The position numbers were made by a program, and so were the translations under genes. Below are positions 23,638-34,169 of a DNA stretch of 64,000 bases, piece after piece. Each line of letters opens with the position of its first letter. Position 1 is the stretch's first letter. Origin of the DNA: Schistocephalus solidus (Eukaryota; Platyhelminthes; Cestoda; Diphyllobothriidea; Diphyllobothriidae); the NCBI GenBank assembly GCA_017591395.1, contig WEDG01009067.1:25001-89000 (forward strand), in the 5' to 3' direction. The notes below the pieces were generated by a model, which did not search any database, was not told where the DNA came from, and was given only the letters and a program-made list of their open reading frames with translations.

Positions 23638-23916
23638 TTAAACACATAATCTCGCTTGTTTGGCTAAAGGCCTGAAGTCTATATTCTGGTTTATATCTGA
23701 GTCGCCCGCAGAATGAGACGACTGTTGACGCATCTGAATGCTAGGACGCTGTGAAATTTCGACAGGGTTTACCGCTGGGCCCCTTCCAGTCTTTGTTTCC
23801 TGTTCTGTTGGCTGATTTCCAGGTTCATCGTTTTCTTCGCCATCCCTGCCTCGTTGAGCGAAAGAAAGGTGGGTTTCCTCCTCAAAATAGCGAAGGGGAT
23901 GTACCTTGTCCCACAC
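23638..23916 (-). CDS. Unassigned hydrophilic open frame, possible exon
   Basis: A minus-strand frame of 92 codons encodes a Gln/Glu/Ser-rich product (for example RGRDGEENDEPGNQPTEQET, RPSIQMRQQSSHSAGDSDIN). It is unlike the neighbouring AT-rich repeats in composition. The amino-acid mix is typical of disordered regions of regulatory proteins. I recognise no domain and no convincing splice donor at the 3' side. It may equally be chance or part of an uncharacterised repeat. Confidence 0.2.
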   Translation of the reverse strand: MWDKVHPLRYFEEETHLSFAQRGRDGEENDEPGNQPTEQETKTGRGPAVNPVEISQRPSIQMRQQSSHSAGDSDINQNIDFRPLAKQARLCV

Positions 23917-24523
23917 TCGGAGCAGCTACTTGAAAACTACAAACCGCGTATGTCTGATCTGTGTAGGTATCAATTCTTTGAATGTCCAACACACATCGGT
24001 GACAGGATTGAGCACTGTGGGCCCATTGCCTGGCTGCAGAGTACGCCTTGGTCTACGCCAAACATGTATGTGGTAGTTGCTTACATCCGCCGAACAAGAC
24101 TCCTCTTAGGCGCACACTCCTATTCCTCTGCATCTAGAGGCACTACCGCAATTACAAAATAGACTATGATGACGATATATAACTTGCTGTCATCAGGTAA
24201 TCATAGACACTAACAAAGCTGGCTGCAGTCGCCTTTTCACCGGGAGCCAGTTATTGATCGACTTCATGCCTTGCTGGATGAACCGCCAGTTCATGTCCTC
24301 TCCTAGGTGAAAGCACCAGTCACCATCAAACGGAATGTAGACGACAGGCGGCGGGAACCGAGTACAGGTAATAATCAAACATAATGCTCTGGGAGATAAA
24401 TTTCAGACTCGGGTCCTGCCATCGACGATCTGGATGATATCGAGATGAACAGAAGTTAAATAAGCATCATTAGAGGGCGAGGAGGAAGAACAAAGACGAG
24501 GAGAAGTGCGAATTGAAGAAGAG

Positions 24524-24556
24524 AATAAAAATAATAATAATAATAATAATAATAAG
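24524..24556 (+). repeat. (AAT)n microsatellite
   Basis: An eleven-unit AAT run, flanked by purine-rich GAAGAA sequence. Confidence 0.85.
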
Positions 24557-24719
24557 ACCAAGCGTTGAAGGATAAAATACGTCAGGAGGGAGCGCATGCA
24601 TCAGAGGTACAGGGGAAGGCAGCGGCAGAAAGAACCGTAAGGAATAACAAAGGAAGAATAACAAAGAATTTAATGGTGGTGGTGTCGTAACAACGGTTTC
24701 TTTCTGCCTTTTTTCATCC

Positions 24720-25740
24720 GATCTGGCCTCCTGCGACTTCTTCTTATTCCCAAGAACGAAGAAATATCTGAAGGGAAAGCCTTTTCGGAGATTTTAGGAA
24801 AAAATAACTGGTGGAACTTAACACACGCGAAACGCTGGGGGACACATTGACGAGCTAAACCCTTCACAGCTGTGCCATGCAGTGGCCCCGAGTCAGGAAT
24901 ATTACACGGTTATTCCGCCGTAGCTATCCATATCGAATTGTGGACTACGTCTACAAACTTTTATTCCGAAGGATTTGCTGCAAATTTGCGTATTAATTTC
25001 GGTGAAAATTTAAAAGCACATCATCAATGTTGAGGCTCTACCCTTCCTCGCCATTGACGTCTATCAACCTTACAAACGCCAAAGAAGGTGGGAGCAGATG
25101 AAACCAGGCCCTTTCGTCCATTTTTAAACGCAAATGCTTCAGAAATTGCCTCCGTTGTCTCCGACGTGCCCCATTATCTGTGCTCATCGCTCCGGACATC
25201 CGAATTTCACAGCATTGAAAGCCACTGTCAGATTCATGAAGAAAAGGCAGTCCGTAGTTTTAGATCAGTTGGCGGACCGTAAAAGTTAGGGGGTTACAGG
25301 TGTAATCATATTGGCAGCACAGCTGCAAGGGGTTCGGCTCATCAATGGGTCCCCACCCGTTTCCTGTGTGCTTTCTGGTAGATACTACAGTTTAGTAATT
25401 GCTGCTTTTTAATTGCTAACTTGGGGTAAATCATTCCAAGCCGTAGCTGTGTTAAACAGCGGCCGAACACGGGCGAAACACGTGTCAGGGCTTTTAGCTA
25501 GTACTTATACTGGCACTATGGTTCCTCAAGTAACCCATAGATACACTACTGACTGCCTATTAGTAGTTTAATGAACATTACGTGGTTATTTCGCGGTGGT
25601 TGATAGAATTTGGCCCAAATATTCCTATAAACTTCCAGTCTACGCCTATAAACCTTCAAATAGACTGATGTATTCCAATTTAGCGATTAATTTCTGAGTA
25701 AATCAAAAAAGCAGCAACGTAACATCTAGGTGTGCCGTTT
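24720..25740. repeat. R3 and R4 dispersed repeat cluster
   Basis: Positions 24735-24810 (cttcttattcccaagaacga ... gaaaaaataact) match 54325-54405 (R4). Positions 24810-24872 and 24900-25020 resemble the two halves of R3. Positions 25318-25425 are the first half of R3 in minus orientation, and 25583-25725 the other half in plus orientation, so here the two halves are inverted relative to the colinear copies at 36.4 and 37.9 kb. Confidence 0.6.
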
Positions 25741-25749
25741 TCTCATGGG

Positions 25750-26060
25750 TCCTTACAACGGGCCACGCGATAGAGGCGATGAATGAACATGGAGACCATG
25801 CTGTGGCAGGATATGCGTCATTGGTAACGTGCACGCATAATGGGGGTTGTTGCACGCCTAGACGCAGGCTCACGCCGCGCCAGTCACCTGGGCCCAATCC
25901 CACCTCCGGTCTTCTCGCCATTATCTCGAGGCCGGGTCCAGATGGGTGAGGGCGGAGAGAGTGCAGTAGATTCACTGAAAGTTTCCTTTAACTAAAAAAA
26001 AATCCACACGCAAGTCACCATCTCTGCAGCCACCCCGCTTTGGAACACACTGCGTACAGC
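25750..26060 (-). repeat. S-family repeat fragment
   Basis: Plus-strand landmarks are 'cccacctccggtcttctcgc', 'gggtgagggcggagagagtg', 'cagtagattcactgaaagtt' and 'cacacgcaagtcaccatctc', as in other S copies. Confidence 0.75.
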
Positions 26061-26689
26061 ATCGGAAATGCTGGTCAACCTTCGTGGTTTACTGCTGTTT
26101 CCGGGATCCTCATTGTCCTTCTGGAAGGGTTCCTGCCCCTGATTACGTAACACGTGGATGAATATTCTGCCGGCAGTACTAAGAAGGCAGAGCACGCAGT
26201 TTTTTCTCAGACTTGTCAGTTTCCTTTGCATTTTCCTGCATGAGCAGTGACTGCAACCTCGAGATCTTTCTGCAATCTGTTCCTGTCGTGGCATCTACTG
26301 GAACAAGACTATAAGCTTGTTTGTGAGATGGAGCTAAGCACTTTTAAAGTTGAGATGGAATTGACTCGCCGTCCAGGGCTATTCCACCGGACAACTGGGC
26401 CACTGTCTCCTGTAAGAAGAAGGGACGATAGAGAACAGCACTGGTTTCCACTTGCTTGAAAATCAAGTTTAGGATAAGTTTGAAGCATCACGTCCAGCAT
26501 TCCGAAATCATTTATGTGTCTGAGACGGTGGTTCGAGGTTGGTAGACTGCCGCAAAGGAATTATTAATCTCACTAATATTTGCATATCCCTCAGTTTCTT
26601 CTGCCTTACTTGTTAGCCAATAGTATTACTTCACCCTCAGTCTCTGACGCTTCGGTTTTCAAAAAATATGACCTATCTGCGATTCCTCC

Positions 26690-27275
26690 TTTTGTCCAAA
26701 GTGCCCTCGCTGTCAACGTACACTCCGCGCACAGATCGACATCAGGAGACTTCTCTGGATCCAATGCAAAAACGACCCGACAACTCCATCTGCTCTCTTT
26801 GCCAACGCCCCCATCTTCGCCTCTGTATAAACCCTCACGGAGACAAATGCCACCAACATCCCTGGTGATCAGGATTCAGCTGCCCCGCCATCGACTTCGT
26901 CGACCCTCACCACATTCATCATCCCTGTCACAACCCCAGCGACAATGGCGATTACAACCTATCAAAACATCAAAAAGTAGAGAACGTGTCCAACGCCCCA
27001 TCAACCACTAACCTCACCACAACCACCACCGTCCCCACCATCAACAATGTGGTCTCGTTCTCAACATGTCCCCGTCGCGATCGCACCTTCACCTTACGCA
27101 TCGGCCTGATCGGTCACTTGCACATCCATCGCACAGAGACTGGCGCACCAGTGCCCGGAGCACAAACAGACACTGATAACAATTGCCTTAACTGCTCACA
27201 TTGCCAATGCACATTCAGTCACTGCATGGGCCTACTGGGCTGCATACGCAGTCATGAAAATCTGCGGTAAATCAC
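26690..27275 (+). mobile_element. LINE copy C: zinc-finger tail only, 5'-truncated
   Basis: This is the 3' end of the same LINE family as A and B. The first finger, at about 26697-26766, reads KCPRCQRTLRAQI and is followed by a degenerate second half. A Thr/Pro/Ser-rich linker with stops or shifts follows. Finger 2, at about 27064-27130, reads CPRRDRTFTLRIGLIGHLHI and has lost its second Cys (CPRC to CPRR). The family linker HRTETGAPVPGAQT comes next. Finger 3, at about 27195-27260, has a Cys in place of its first His (GLLGCIRSH), and the frame ends ENLR-stop at 27270. Severe 5' truncation is the usual product of incomplete target-primed reverse transcription. There is no RT, so the copy is inert. 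Confidence 0.85.
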
Positions 27276-27364
27276 CACACATCTCCGTATCAGCACACAC
27301 GTGAGAGATGAACCCATTTCATTTCATCCACCTCAGTCACAGAATCGGTATCGGCTTTCGCCAC

Positions 27365-27432
27365 TACCGACAAAAACAAGGGAAACTGGAATTACAATTT
27401 CTGGCGCAGTAGCCGTCACCACCCGAGGCTCG
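27365..27432 (-). repeat. SINE body fragment, head-to-head with the next SINE
   Basis: The string 'accgacaaaaacaagggaaactggaatt ... gccgtcaccacccgaggctcga' is the reverse complement of the SINE body that follows the tRNA head. It ends in the B-box half (gaggctcga), where the plus-strand SINE begins. Confidence 0.7.
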
Positions 27433-28440
27433 ATCGAAACCGGCAAGACAACGAGCAGGTGGCTTAATGGCTAGAGCGTTGGACTTATGATCGACGGGTC
27501 GCGAGTTCGAGCCTCGGGTTGGGTATGACTGGCTTATGACGTTAGATAAGCCGGAAATGGCTATTGCAGTCTCTTTTATCTTTGTCGGTGATTGCATTAT
27601 CTCCGACGATGTCCACCGTATGCTCCACAGAAAGGTGGTGCAGGGACGGTGACTTGCGCGTGGATTAGTTTTAAGTGATAGTAGCCTTGCGCTGCAGCTA
27701 CCGCACTCTCTCCTCCTCCTCCTCCTCCCCACCTAAGCATGGTTTCATGACAGAGTCAAGAAGACTGGAGGCGGGAGAGGGCGCATGTGGCTGGGGCGGC
27801 CGGATCCGCCCCTGGGCGTGCCACATAGCTCGGATTTCACGGAGTGGGAGTGTCATAAAGGCCACATTAAGAAAGAGCCATTGCAGCCACACAAAACACG
27901 CACTGGGCTGACCACGCGGTTTGAGTTATCATGTCAGTTGACAACCTTCCAAGCCACGGCTTTTAGCGCACATTGATAGTTTCAAGCGCGTCAGATAGTT
28001 TATATTGAGGAAAATGCGCTGAGCCATCGACCTCACTCTCTCCCTCACCTCCAAAATCAGACCACCGTCCGATCCGGTCAGTTTTCTGGTGCGGAAGTGG
28101 GTGCAGCTGCTGGTGACCTCGTCTACGTGTACTTCGTACACGACCTGGCCCCCTAAACACAAGCACCAGGATTTCACACAACAGGGGTGGAACGGCTCAC
28201 ATCTCACATGTCTGAGATAGCCAGAGGTCACGTTAAGAAGGAGTCATAACAGCCTGACTCTCAGACCACCAGTCAGACATCACACACATTGGACTGAATA
28301 CGAGGTCTGAGTGGAATTGTCAGTTGGCCACCTTCCAACCCATGGCGCTGATCACCCCGTGATATTCTCAAGCTCAGATCACACATGCAACAGAGGAGCC
28401 ACATGGAGAAAGAGCCAAGGATCATACTTGGCTCTCAAAC
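27433..28440 (+). mobile_element. S-family repeat, longest copy, with tRNA-like head
   Basis: It starts with tcgaaaccggcaagacaac. A tRNA-like head follows, with an A-box-like TGGCTTAATGG (about 27460-27470) and a B-box-like GAGTTCGAGCC (about 27503-27513). These are RNA polymerase III internal promoter elements. Then come the SINE body (tttgtcggtgattgcattat), the S blocks (ccaccgtatgctccaca, acggtgacttgcgcgtgg, gacagagtcaagaagactgg, cataaaggccacattaagaa) and a further 600 bp. That last part matches, inverted, 48.3-48.8 kb. No coding sequence is recognised; any open frame here is incidental. Confidence 0.75.
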
Positions 28441-28559
28441 AGTTATGTAGACTGAGAGCATCTTTTGTGGTTTTGCGTGTGATTTTGCGAGATACCGAGG
28501 CTAATGAGGAGAGATGTAGTGTTGTGGTATAGCCGACGGTGTTCGACCGCGAGTTTTAA

Positions 28560-29060
28560 TGGAGACACATATGGCCTAGTAGGCCCATGCGGTGCGTGAA
28601 TGTGCGTGGACAGTGCGACAGTTGATTCGGGTGCGGCGGTTGCAGGTTGGTCCTCCTGGCACTGGTTCGCCGGTCTCTGTGTGATGGATTCGCAAGTTAC
28701 AGACCAGACCGATGTGTGAAGTGAATGTGCGATCGCAATGAGGGCATGTTGGTGGGGGGGGGGGTGGTAGCAGATGACCATTGCTGGCCATTGAGGTGGC
28801 AGGAGTGCTGCAAGTGCTGTTAGTCGCCTTGACCAGTGCAAGGGGGAGGGAGAAAGTTTTTGGTGATCGATGGCGTGTGGGCATGGACGGGGTGATCGTT
28901 GGTGTTTGGGGTGGCCGTCGTCGTGGGGTTTGAGGCAGGTGTGGCAGAAGTTTATGTTGTGGGATTGTTGTTGCATTGAGTTCAAAGATGTTCGACCAGG
29001 CCGATTCGTGCACGGAATGCGCGTAGACAGCATGGGCATGTTGGCAGGGCTTGGGCATTG
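28560..29060 (-). pseudogene. LINE B C-terminal C2H2 zinc-finger tail
   Basis: Finger 1 is CPCCLRAFRARIGLVEHL, then a stop. Finger 2 is CPHCDRTFTSHIGLVCNLRI with the linker HHTETGEPVPGGPT; its first zinc His is replaced by Asn (LVGHL to LVCNL). Finger 3 is in another frame: HCPRTFTHRMGLLGHMCLH. The finger spacing C-x2-C...H-x3-H is the classic C2H2 type. In the intact family these fingers would presumably bind nucleic acid, either template RNA or target DNA; that role is inference. A Pro/Thr/Ser-rich linker separates fingers 1 and 2. Confidence 0.85.
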
Positions 29061-29233
29061 GCAGTGTTCATCCGCGGTGGTTGTGACTTACAATCCATCC
29101 TTTTGGCCTCATTGATTGCTGCACCAGTCTTTACGGATGTTCTCCATGTCGGTCTATCCTAGGCGATGTCCTCCCAGGTCACCGAGTTAATATTAAATTC
29201 CTTCAGAGATTTCTTCAAAGTGTCCTTGTAGCG

Positions 29234-30365
29234 TCATTTTTGACCTCCCTGTCGGCGAGCACCCGTAACGACATCTCCGCAGAAAAAGCGTTTGGGTAGT
29301 CGGTCGTCATCCATTCTTACCAGGTGGCAGCTCCATCGCAGTTGCACTTGCCTCAGCATGGCGTGGATGCTGAGGATTTCGGTCCACTCCAGGACTTCTA
29401 TGTCAGGGATCCTGTCTTGCCATCTCTGGTTCAGTATTCTGCGGAGGCAACTGAGATGAAAGTGATTCAGCTTCCTGGCTTGGTTCGAGTAAACGGTCCA
29501 GGTTTCCGCTCCGTAAAGGAGTGTCGTCAAGATGACGGCCTTGTACATCTACAGTTTGGGGTTCAGGTGAATACCGTGGCCATTCCACACGGAGGCCTGC
29601 AGCCAGCCGAATGCCTAGCTGGCTTTGTAGATCCGTTAAGCTACTTTGTCGTTGATTTTCGTGTTGCATGACAGCGTGCTTCCCAGATAAGCAAAGGTTT
29701 CCACATTTTGAGTTGAGTACCGTTGACATTGATTCGTGGAGCATTGTATTCCACGCTGGGTGGCGGTTGGTACATTACCACCGTTTTGGCTGTACTGATT
29801 GTTAATCCAAAATCGGTGTAGCCTGCAACGAAGAGGTTCATGCTCCTTTGCATGTCCTCCTCCGTCACGGTGTTAAGAGCGCAGTCGTCCGCGAAGAGCA
29901 AGTCATGGACTGTAGTCGTAGACACGCGCATTGGGGCCTGCATACGCCGACAGTTGAGAAGGTGTCCGTCAGTTCTGTAGACGATGCTGATCCCAGGGCG
30001 CTCATCTTGGTAGGCATCCACCAGCATAGCAGAAAACATGAGACTGAAGTGGGTGGGGGCCAGTACGCAGCCCTGTTTCACTCCGTTGGTCATTGCGAAT
30101 GCTTCGGATATCGTCTCGTTGCCAGTGACGCGCGCCATTATCCCATAGTGAAGTTAACGCACCATGTGCGTGAACCACTCAGGACAGCCGAATTTCTGCA
30201 TGATTTCCCACCCCACGAAAGCAGTGTATGGGTGGGTTCGCAGCTCCTGGCACTTCTCTTGTAGCTGGCAAGTGGTGAAAATCATGACAGTTGTCCCGTA
30301 GCATCTTCAGAATCCACATTGGTTTTCTGGAAGTATTCCCTTGTTTAGGTGACAAAGCACGGCAA
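29234..30365 (-). pseudogene. LINE B reverse transcriptase, motif A deleted
   Basis: Readable blocks are QLQEKCQELRTHPYTAFVG, then directly WEIMQKFGCPEWFTHMV, then MARVTGNETISEAFAMTNGV, KQGCVLAPTHFSLMF, LLFADDCALNTVTEEDMQRS (motif C intact) and [17 protein letters not shown] shift at 29698-29716, the same AAAA run as copy A, is followed by [15 protein letters not shown] and [14 protein letters not shown]. Compared with copy A, 13 codons between FV and GW are missing near 30212, including the motif A Asp (FVDLTKAF). Without that residue polymerisation is impossible. Flanking reading frame is kept, so this is a clean in-frame deletion. Confidence 0.9.
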
Positions 30366-30379
30366 CTAAAGACTCTTAC

Positions 30380-32075
30380 GTGGACGACCAAGCGGTGCTG
30401 GGGAGAGCTGCTAATTGTCATACTCATGTGATCCCATGGCCGCTAGGAGCTATAAATACTGCTCACCTTGTGCCTCTAGCACCCTTATCTGCTAGTGGTT
30501 CTGATGATGTGTTCGTGCGATCACGTCTTCTCCTTCTGAACTGCTTCCTGGAACTCGCCTGTTCGCTTCTATCAGCATATTGTAACTAGAATCCCATAAA
30601 TGACTGTCAGCGGTGTTAGAATGGGATACTTGTTGCTTCAAAGCGGCTTTGCACACGACCGTGAGAGGCCCTCCACCAATCGCATAGCAGTTTCCCCCTA
30701 CAAACCATCCTTGAATTCGCTTCGTGACATATTGTACTTCGCCGTCCCGGAATTCCGACCCACGTGCCACAAGGACAGGAGGACCACACGGTCTGCGGTT
30801 TGCCACAAAAGGCCTTTTGTTGCATATCCTCAGTGCACCGCGTGGGCATGTAGGCGGCAACAGTTGTGACGTTCGCAGCACCAGCAGCACGAAGACGGCA
30901 GCCCACTGTGACACCGATTCCCCTCACCGAAGGGAAGCTTTGGTGGATTCATTTAGAATGCTCGTAACACCACGTCGGCTGGCGTTCGAATTTCTCGACG
31001 CCTGCTGCGCGAAACACGATCTGGCAAACCAAACAGGGCGAGGCAGGCAATTACACATTGTATTGCACCAAGGCTTGCATAGCATTGCCCATTCGCTCCC
31101 CCCCCCCTATCCCCAAAGGCCGTACTGCAGTCGATATTCGCAGGTGAGGAATTTGCGCAGCATAGAGAGTCAGGGGTTGCACACAACTGGTGTTCCCTGC
31201 TTTCCGACTTGGCATTTGGATGGAGGTCCAGCCCACAGGGGCCACGGTTGCAAAAAGAGCTTGCGGAATTTTATAGGTCTCTGCAGTCCGCTAGCCACTG
31301 CTGTCTGCAACTGTTTATTCGACGGACGGACGGAAGTTTGCTTATTTCGCAGCCTCCCCACAACCAAGAAAGGCTGTTGCACTAACAGACGCCCTTGGGG
31401 CGTCGAGTTGTCAACGGATAAGTCCTGTCTTCCAGGGGTTCCGGTCTCCTACGTATAGTAAACACACGTTTCTAATCCCTTGTTTGCCATTATTAGGGGG
31501 TAACCTTACTGACATTGATGGGACAATGCTGACTGCGTTCTTCCTCCTTCCCAGGAACGCAGGGTTTCCAACAACAAGAAGAGCTAAAATTTTCGGTGAA
31601 AACTGGTGAAATTTTATCTGATGCAGACAACGATACGGAGGAGTTATGAGTAGCAACGATCGAATATGTGGCCCCACTCAGGAAACGTGAGTGAGTACTC
31701 CTGTAATAAGGAATTAATCATAATATTGGTTTTATGGGTGAGATAAACGAAGCTGTTACACAACTTTTGTCGGGAATAAACAAATATAAAATTATATTTA
31801 CGCCATTAGCAGGCTCAGATACCCCAAGAAAGCGTGAACCTAGATCTAAAGCCTAACCCTAACAGAAGCACTAACCCGAACATCCGTAGAGGTCACCAGA
31901 GCCCCTGTAAGTGAGTAAGCAAGCTGCAGAAATTCAACAAAGCCGGAGTTTGGGCTTCTGGCTAGTGCTTATACTAGGAGTACTGTGAGGTTTTGTATCT
32001 GTCCCAATGGGTTAAATGTCGACACATGGACATTTGCCAAATTTGTCCTCATAGTCGGTACTGGGTGTATGTGGA
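30380..32075. other. No recognised gene; long unassigned open frame
   Basis: A plus-strand frame at 30724-31458 (244 codons) is the longest non-repetitive frame in the window. Its product is Cys/Arg/His-rich without any motif I recognise, and equally open frames run opposite it (30492-30927). This pattern is typical of GC-rich non-coding or old repeat DNA. The segment 31550-31620 (gagctaaaattttcggtgaaaactgg) resembles R4 weakly. Positions 31840-31865 hold CCCTAA-like units. Confidence 0.3.
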
Positions 32076-32079
32076 GTGA

Positions 32080-32420
32080 GTAACTGGAGGGCTGAGAGTC
32101 AGGCCCAGTGAATCCTTCTTGATGGCGGCCCTTTTTGGCGGCCTCATTGATGTATTATCCGAGTCACTACCACGAAAACCTGGTAGATGCAACTGGGACC
32201 AGGTCATGTGTGACACGCATAGACGGTTAGTTCAGCGTTGTCGGCCACTGCGCCCAAGCCTATCTCAGGCGGTCTTTGCACTGCCCCACCGTCGATGCAA
32301 GGTGGACGAGTGAGGAGAGAGTGTGATCGATGCTGTGTAAGTCGGCCTCACTATAAGTTAATTCACGTGCCAGTCACCAGTGCTGTGCCCGCTCAATGCG
32401 ACACCCAGTGGGCGTCATCG
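32080..32420 (-). repeat. S-family repeat fragment
   Basis: Plus-strand landmarks are 'cgcatagacggttagttcag', 'ggccactgcgcccaagcc', 'gtgaggagagagtgtgatcg', 'actataagttaattcacgtg' and 'ccagtcaccagtgctg'. It is closest to the copy at 60.86-61.05 kb. Confidence 0.7.
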
Positions 32421-32689
32421 CTCGCAATGATTGAGATGTGATCACCTCATGCAGCTGACACGTGACGCTGTTCTTAACGTTAGTGAGTGAAAAATCACTT
32501 AAGTCAGAACATGAGCCAAAGGGAGGGCTTACAGTTGTAAGACATTTGTTGCTGAACTGGATCGACCCGGTTTACCAATTAGCTCCGTTTTCCTGGATAT
32601 CTCGATTGGCATGGCACGCACACACAAACGCAAAGGTCATTTTGGTAAGAAATAGGGATGAACTATTGTAGAATTTCTAACGTTGCGGT

Positions 32690-32890
32690 TTGGGTATGAT
32701 TGATTGAAGACAATAGTAGAGGGGTGCTAATCGATCGCTTTACGGACATACTCTTCCCATTGTACCTTGAGGCTCACTCTTGAACCCTATCAGCAGCCGC
32801 TCAGCGGCTGAATAACATTATCAACAAGGACAAGGGATACTGGAATGTCCAGTTCTGGTTTAGTAGCCATCATCGGCTAGCCATACCGGT
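32690..32890 (-). repeat. tRNA-headed SINE, minus copy
   Basis: Shared with the copy at 33.4-33.7 kb on plus: 'ttgtaccttgaggctcactcttga', 'cagcagccg', 'aacaaggacaagggatactgg' and 'tagtagccatcatcggctag'. The tRNA head itself is largely missing. Confidence 0.6.
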
Positions 32891-32959
32891 CTCTAGGTTT
32901 TGCGATCGGTGAGCGGCCCTCTGGCATAGTTAATATACTCGATCGCAACCAACAGAACA

Positions 32960-33110
32960 ACGAACCCGTGGCTCAATGGTTAGGGCTGCGGACGTCTAAC
33001 CAACAGATCGTGAGTTCGAGTCTCAGGGGTTGGAAAACCTGGGGTTGGTTATAACTGATTGGAGACAACCAAAGAAGTAACAGCACTGGTGTGAATTAAG
33101 CATAGCCTTC
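32960..33110 (+). repeat. tRNA-headed SINE, plus copy
   Basis: An A-box-like GTGGCTCAATGGTTAG (about 32968-32983) and a B-box-like GAGTTCGAGTCTC (about 33011-33023) are followed by the SINE-type 'ggggttgg...' body. Spacing between the boxes is tRNA-like, but the acceptor arms do not pair well, so it is a SINE head and not a tRNA gene. Confidence 0.7.
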
Positions 33111-33379
33111 TTCAGAAGGTCGTTTTGGTCATTTTTGGCCAAGTATTTTTTCCTACATCCTTACTGCTCACTATCCGACCACCTGTAAGGGCTGTATATA
33201 TAGCTCAATGATGCAACGGCACAAACGTGTCCCCTAACCTGGTTGGTGGACGCAATTCACGTGATGGTTAACATTTACGATCGTATGAGACGGGACAACA
33301 AGCTTGTGTCTCCTTTCATAGAAACGCCCAACGACCAAAGAAGCCAAATACGCATCTCTGACTCAGCAAACCTGAGACC

Positions 33380-33740
33380 AGGTATGGCTGGCTAATAAGC
33401 TATAAATGCAATGGTGGATGGACGTTCACCAATCGGTTACGGGACCCACTCGTACCGCTGTGCCTTGGGACTCACTCTCGAGCCCCGCCAGTAGCTGCAC
33501 AATGACGAGGGATATAGACAGAACGACATTACCGACAAAGACAAGGGAGACTGGAATGGTCGTTTATGGCTGATTAACCATCGTCACCCAGCCATACCCA
33601 ATCACAGTTGTTGCGGGAAATGAGGCTCGAACCCGAAACCTTTTGGTTAGAAGTTAAACGCTCTAACCTACTGCGTCGCGCGCTGGTTATCTTGTCGGTT
33701 TCGATCAGTAATTATCAACGATGTAGATGGGCGCTTACCG
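33380..33740 (-). repeat. tRNA-headed SINE, minus copy with leader
   Basis: Read on minus: tcgaaaccgacaagataac, an A-box (GTAGGTTAGAGCG), a B-box (GGGTTCGAGCCTC), the body 'ggtatggctgggtgacgatgg', 'ccagtctcccttgtctttgt', and an extra 3' part 'gcggggctcgagagtgagtc'. At 33375-33400 a piece of body in plus orientation abuts it. Confidence 0.75.
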
Positions 33741-33950
33741 ATCGACCAGGAGACTCACAACAAGCTAGAAATTTCATCCCCATCTCCCTTCTTTTTTTCA
33801 GTACTCCGTTCAGAATTAATGATTTATTTGCCTTAAATGACAGCCACAGCCTTAACCCAGGCTTCAATTGACTGGGTTCAACGCTCTCTCAGTTCCCAAT
33901 CGAACTCACCTTCTATTGTTCGCAATTTGAAGTATATGCCATCAGAGGAA

Positions 33951-34160
<210 letters not shown>

Positions 34161-34169
34161 AGAAAGATA

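Larger units (their letters stand above)
28443..30365 (-). mobile_element. LINE copy B: 5'-truncated, same family as A and C
   Basis: Minus-strand order is: RT from the CGFRRH-like block (about 30320), RT motifs C to 7, the C-terminal region, then three C2H2-like fingers at about 29046-28981, 28752-28664 and 28625-28565. The endonuclease is absent. The 3' end faces copy C across the S element, so the two LINE tails converge. It is inactive through stops, shifts and the loss of RT motif A. Confidence 0.92.

Noticed and set aside
27455..27530. Possible functional tRNA gene
   Set aside because: A and B boxes are present, but the acceptor and anticodon arms do not pair convincingly and the same head recurs in several SINE copies.
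30724..31458. 244-codon plus-strand open frame
   Set aside because: The product has no recognisable domain, there are equally open frames opposite it, and start and splice context are unremarkable. Listed only as unassigned sequence.
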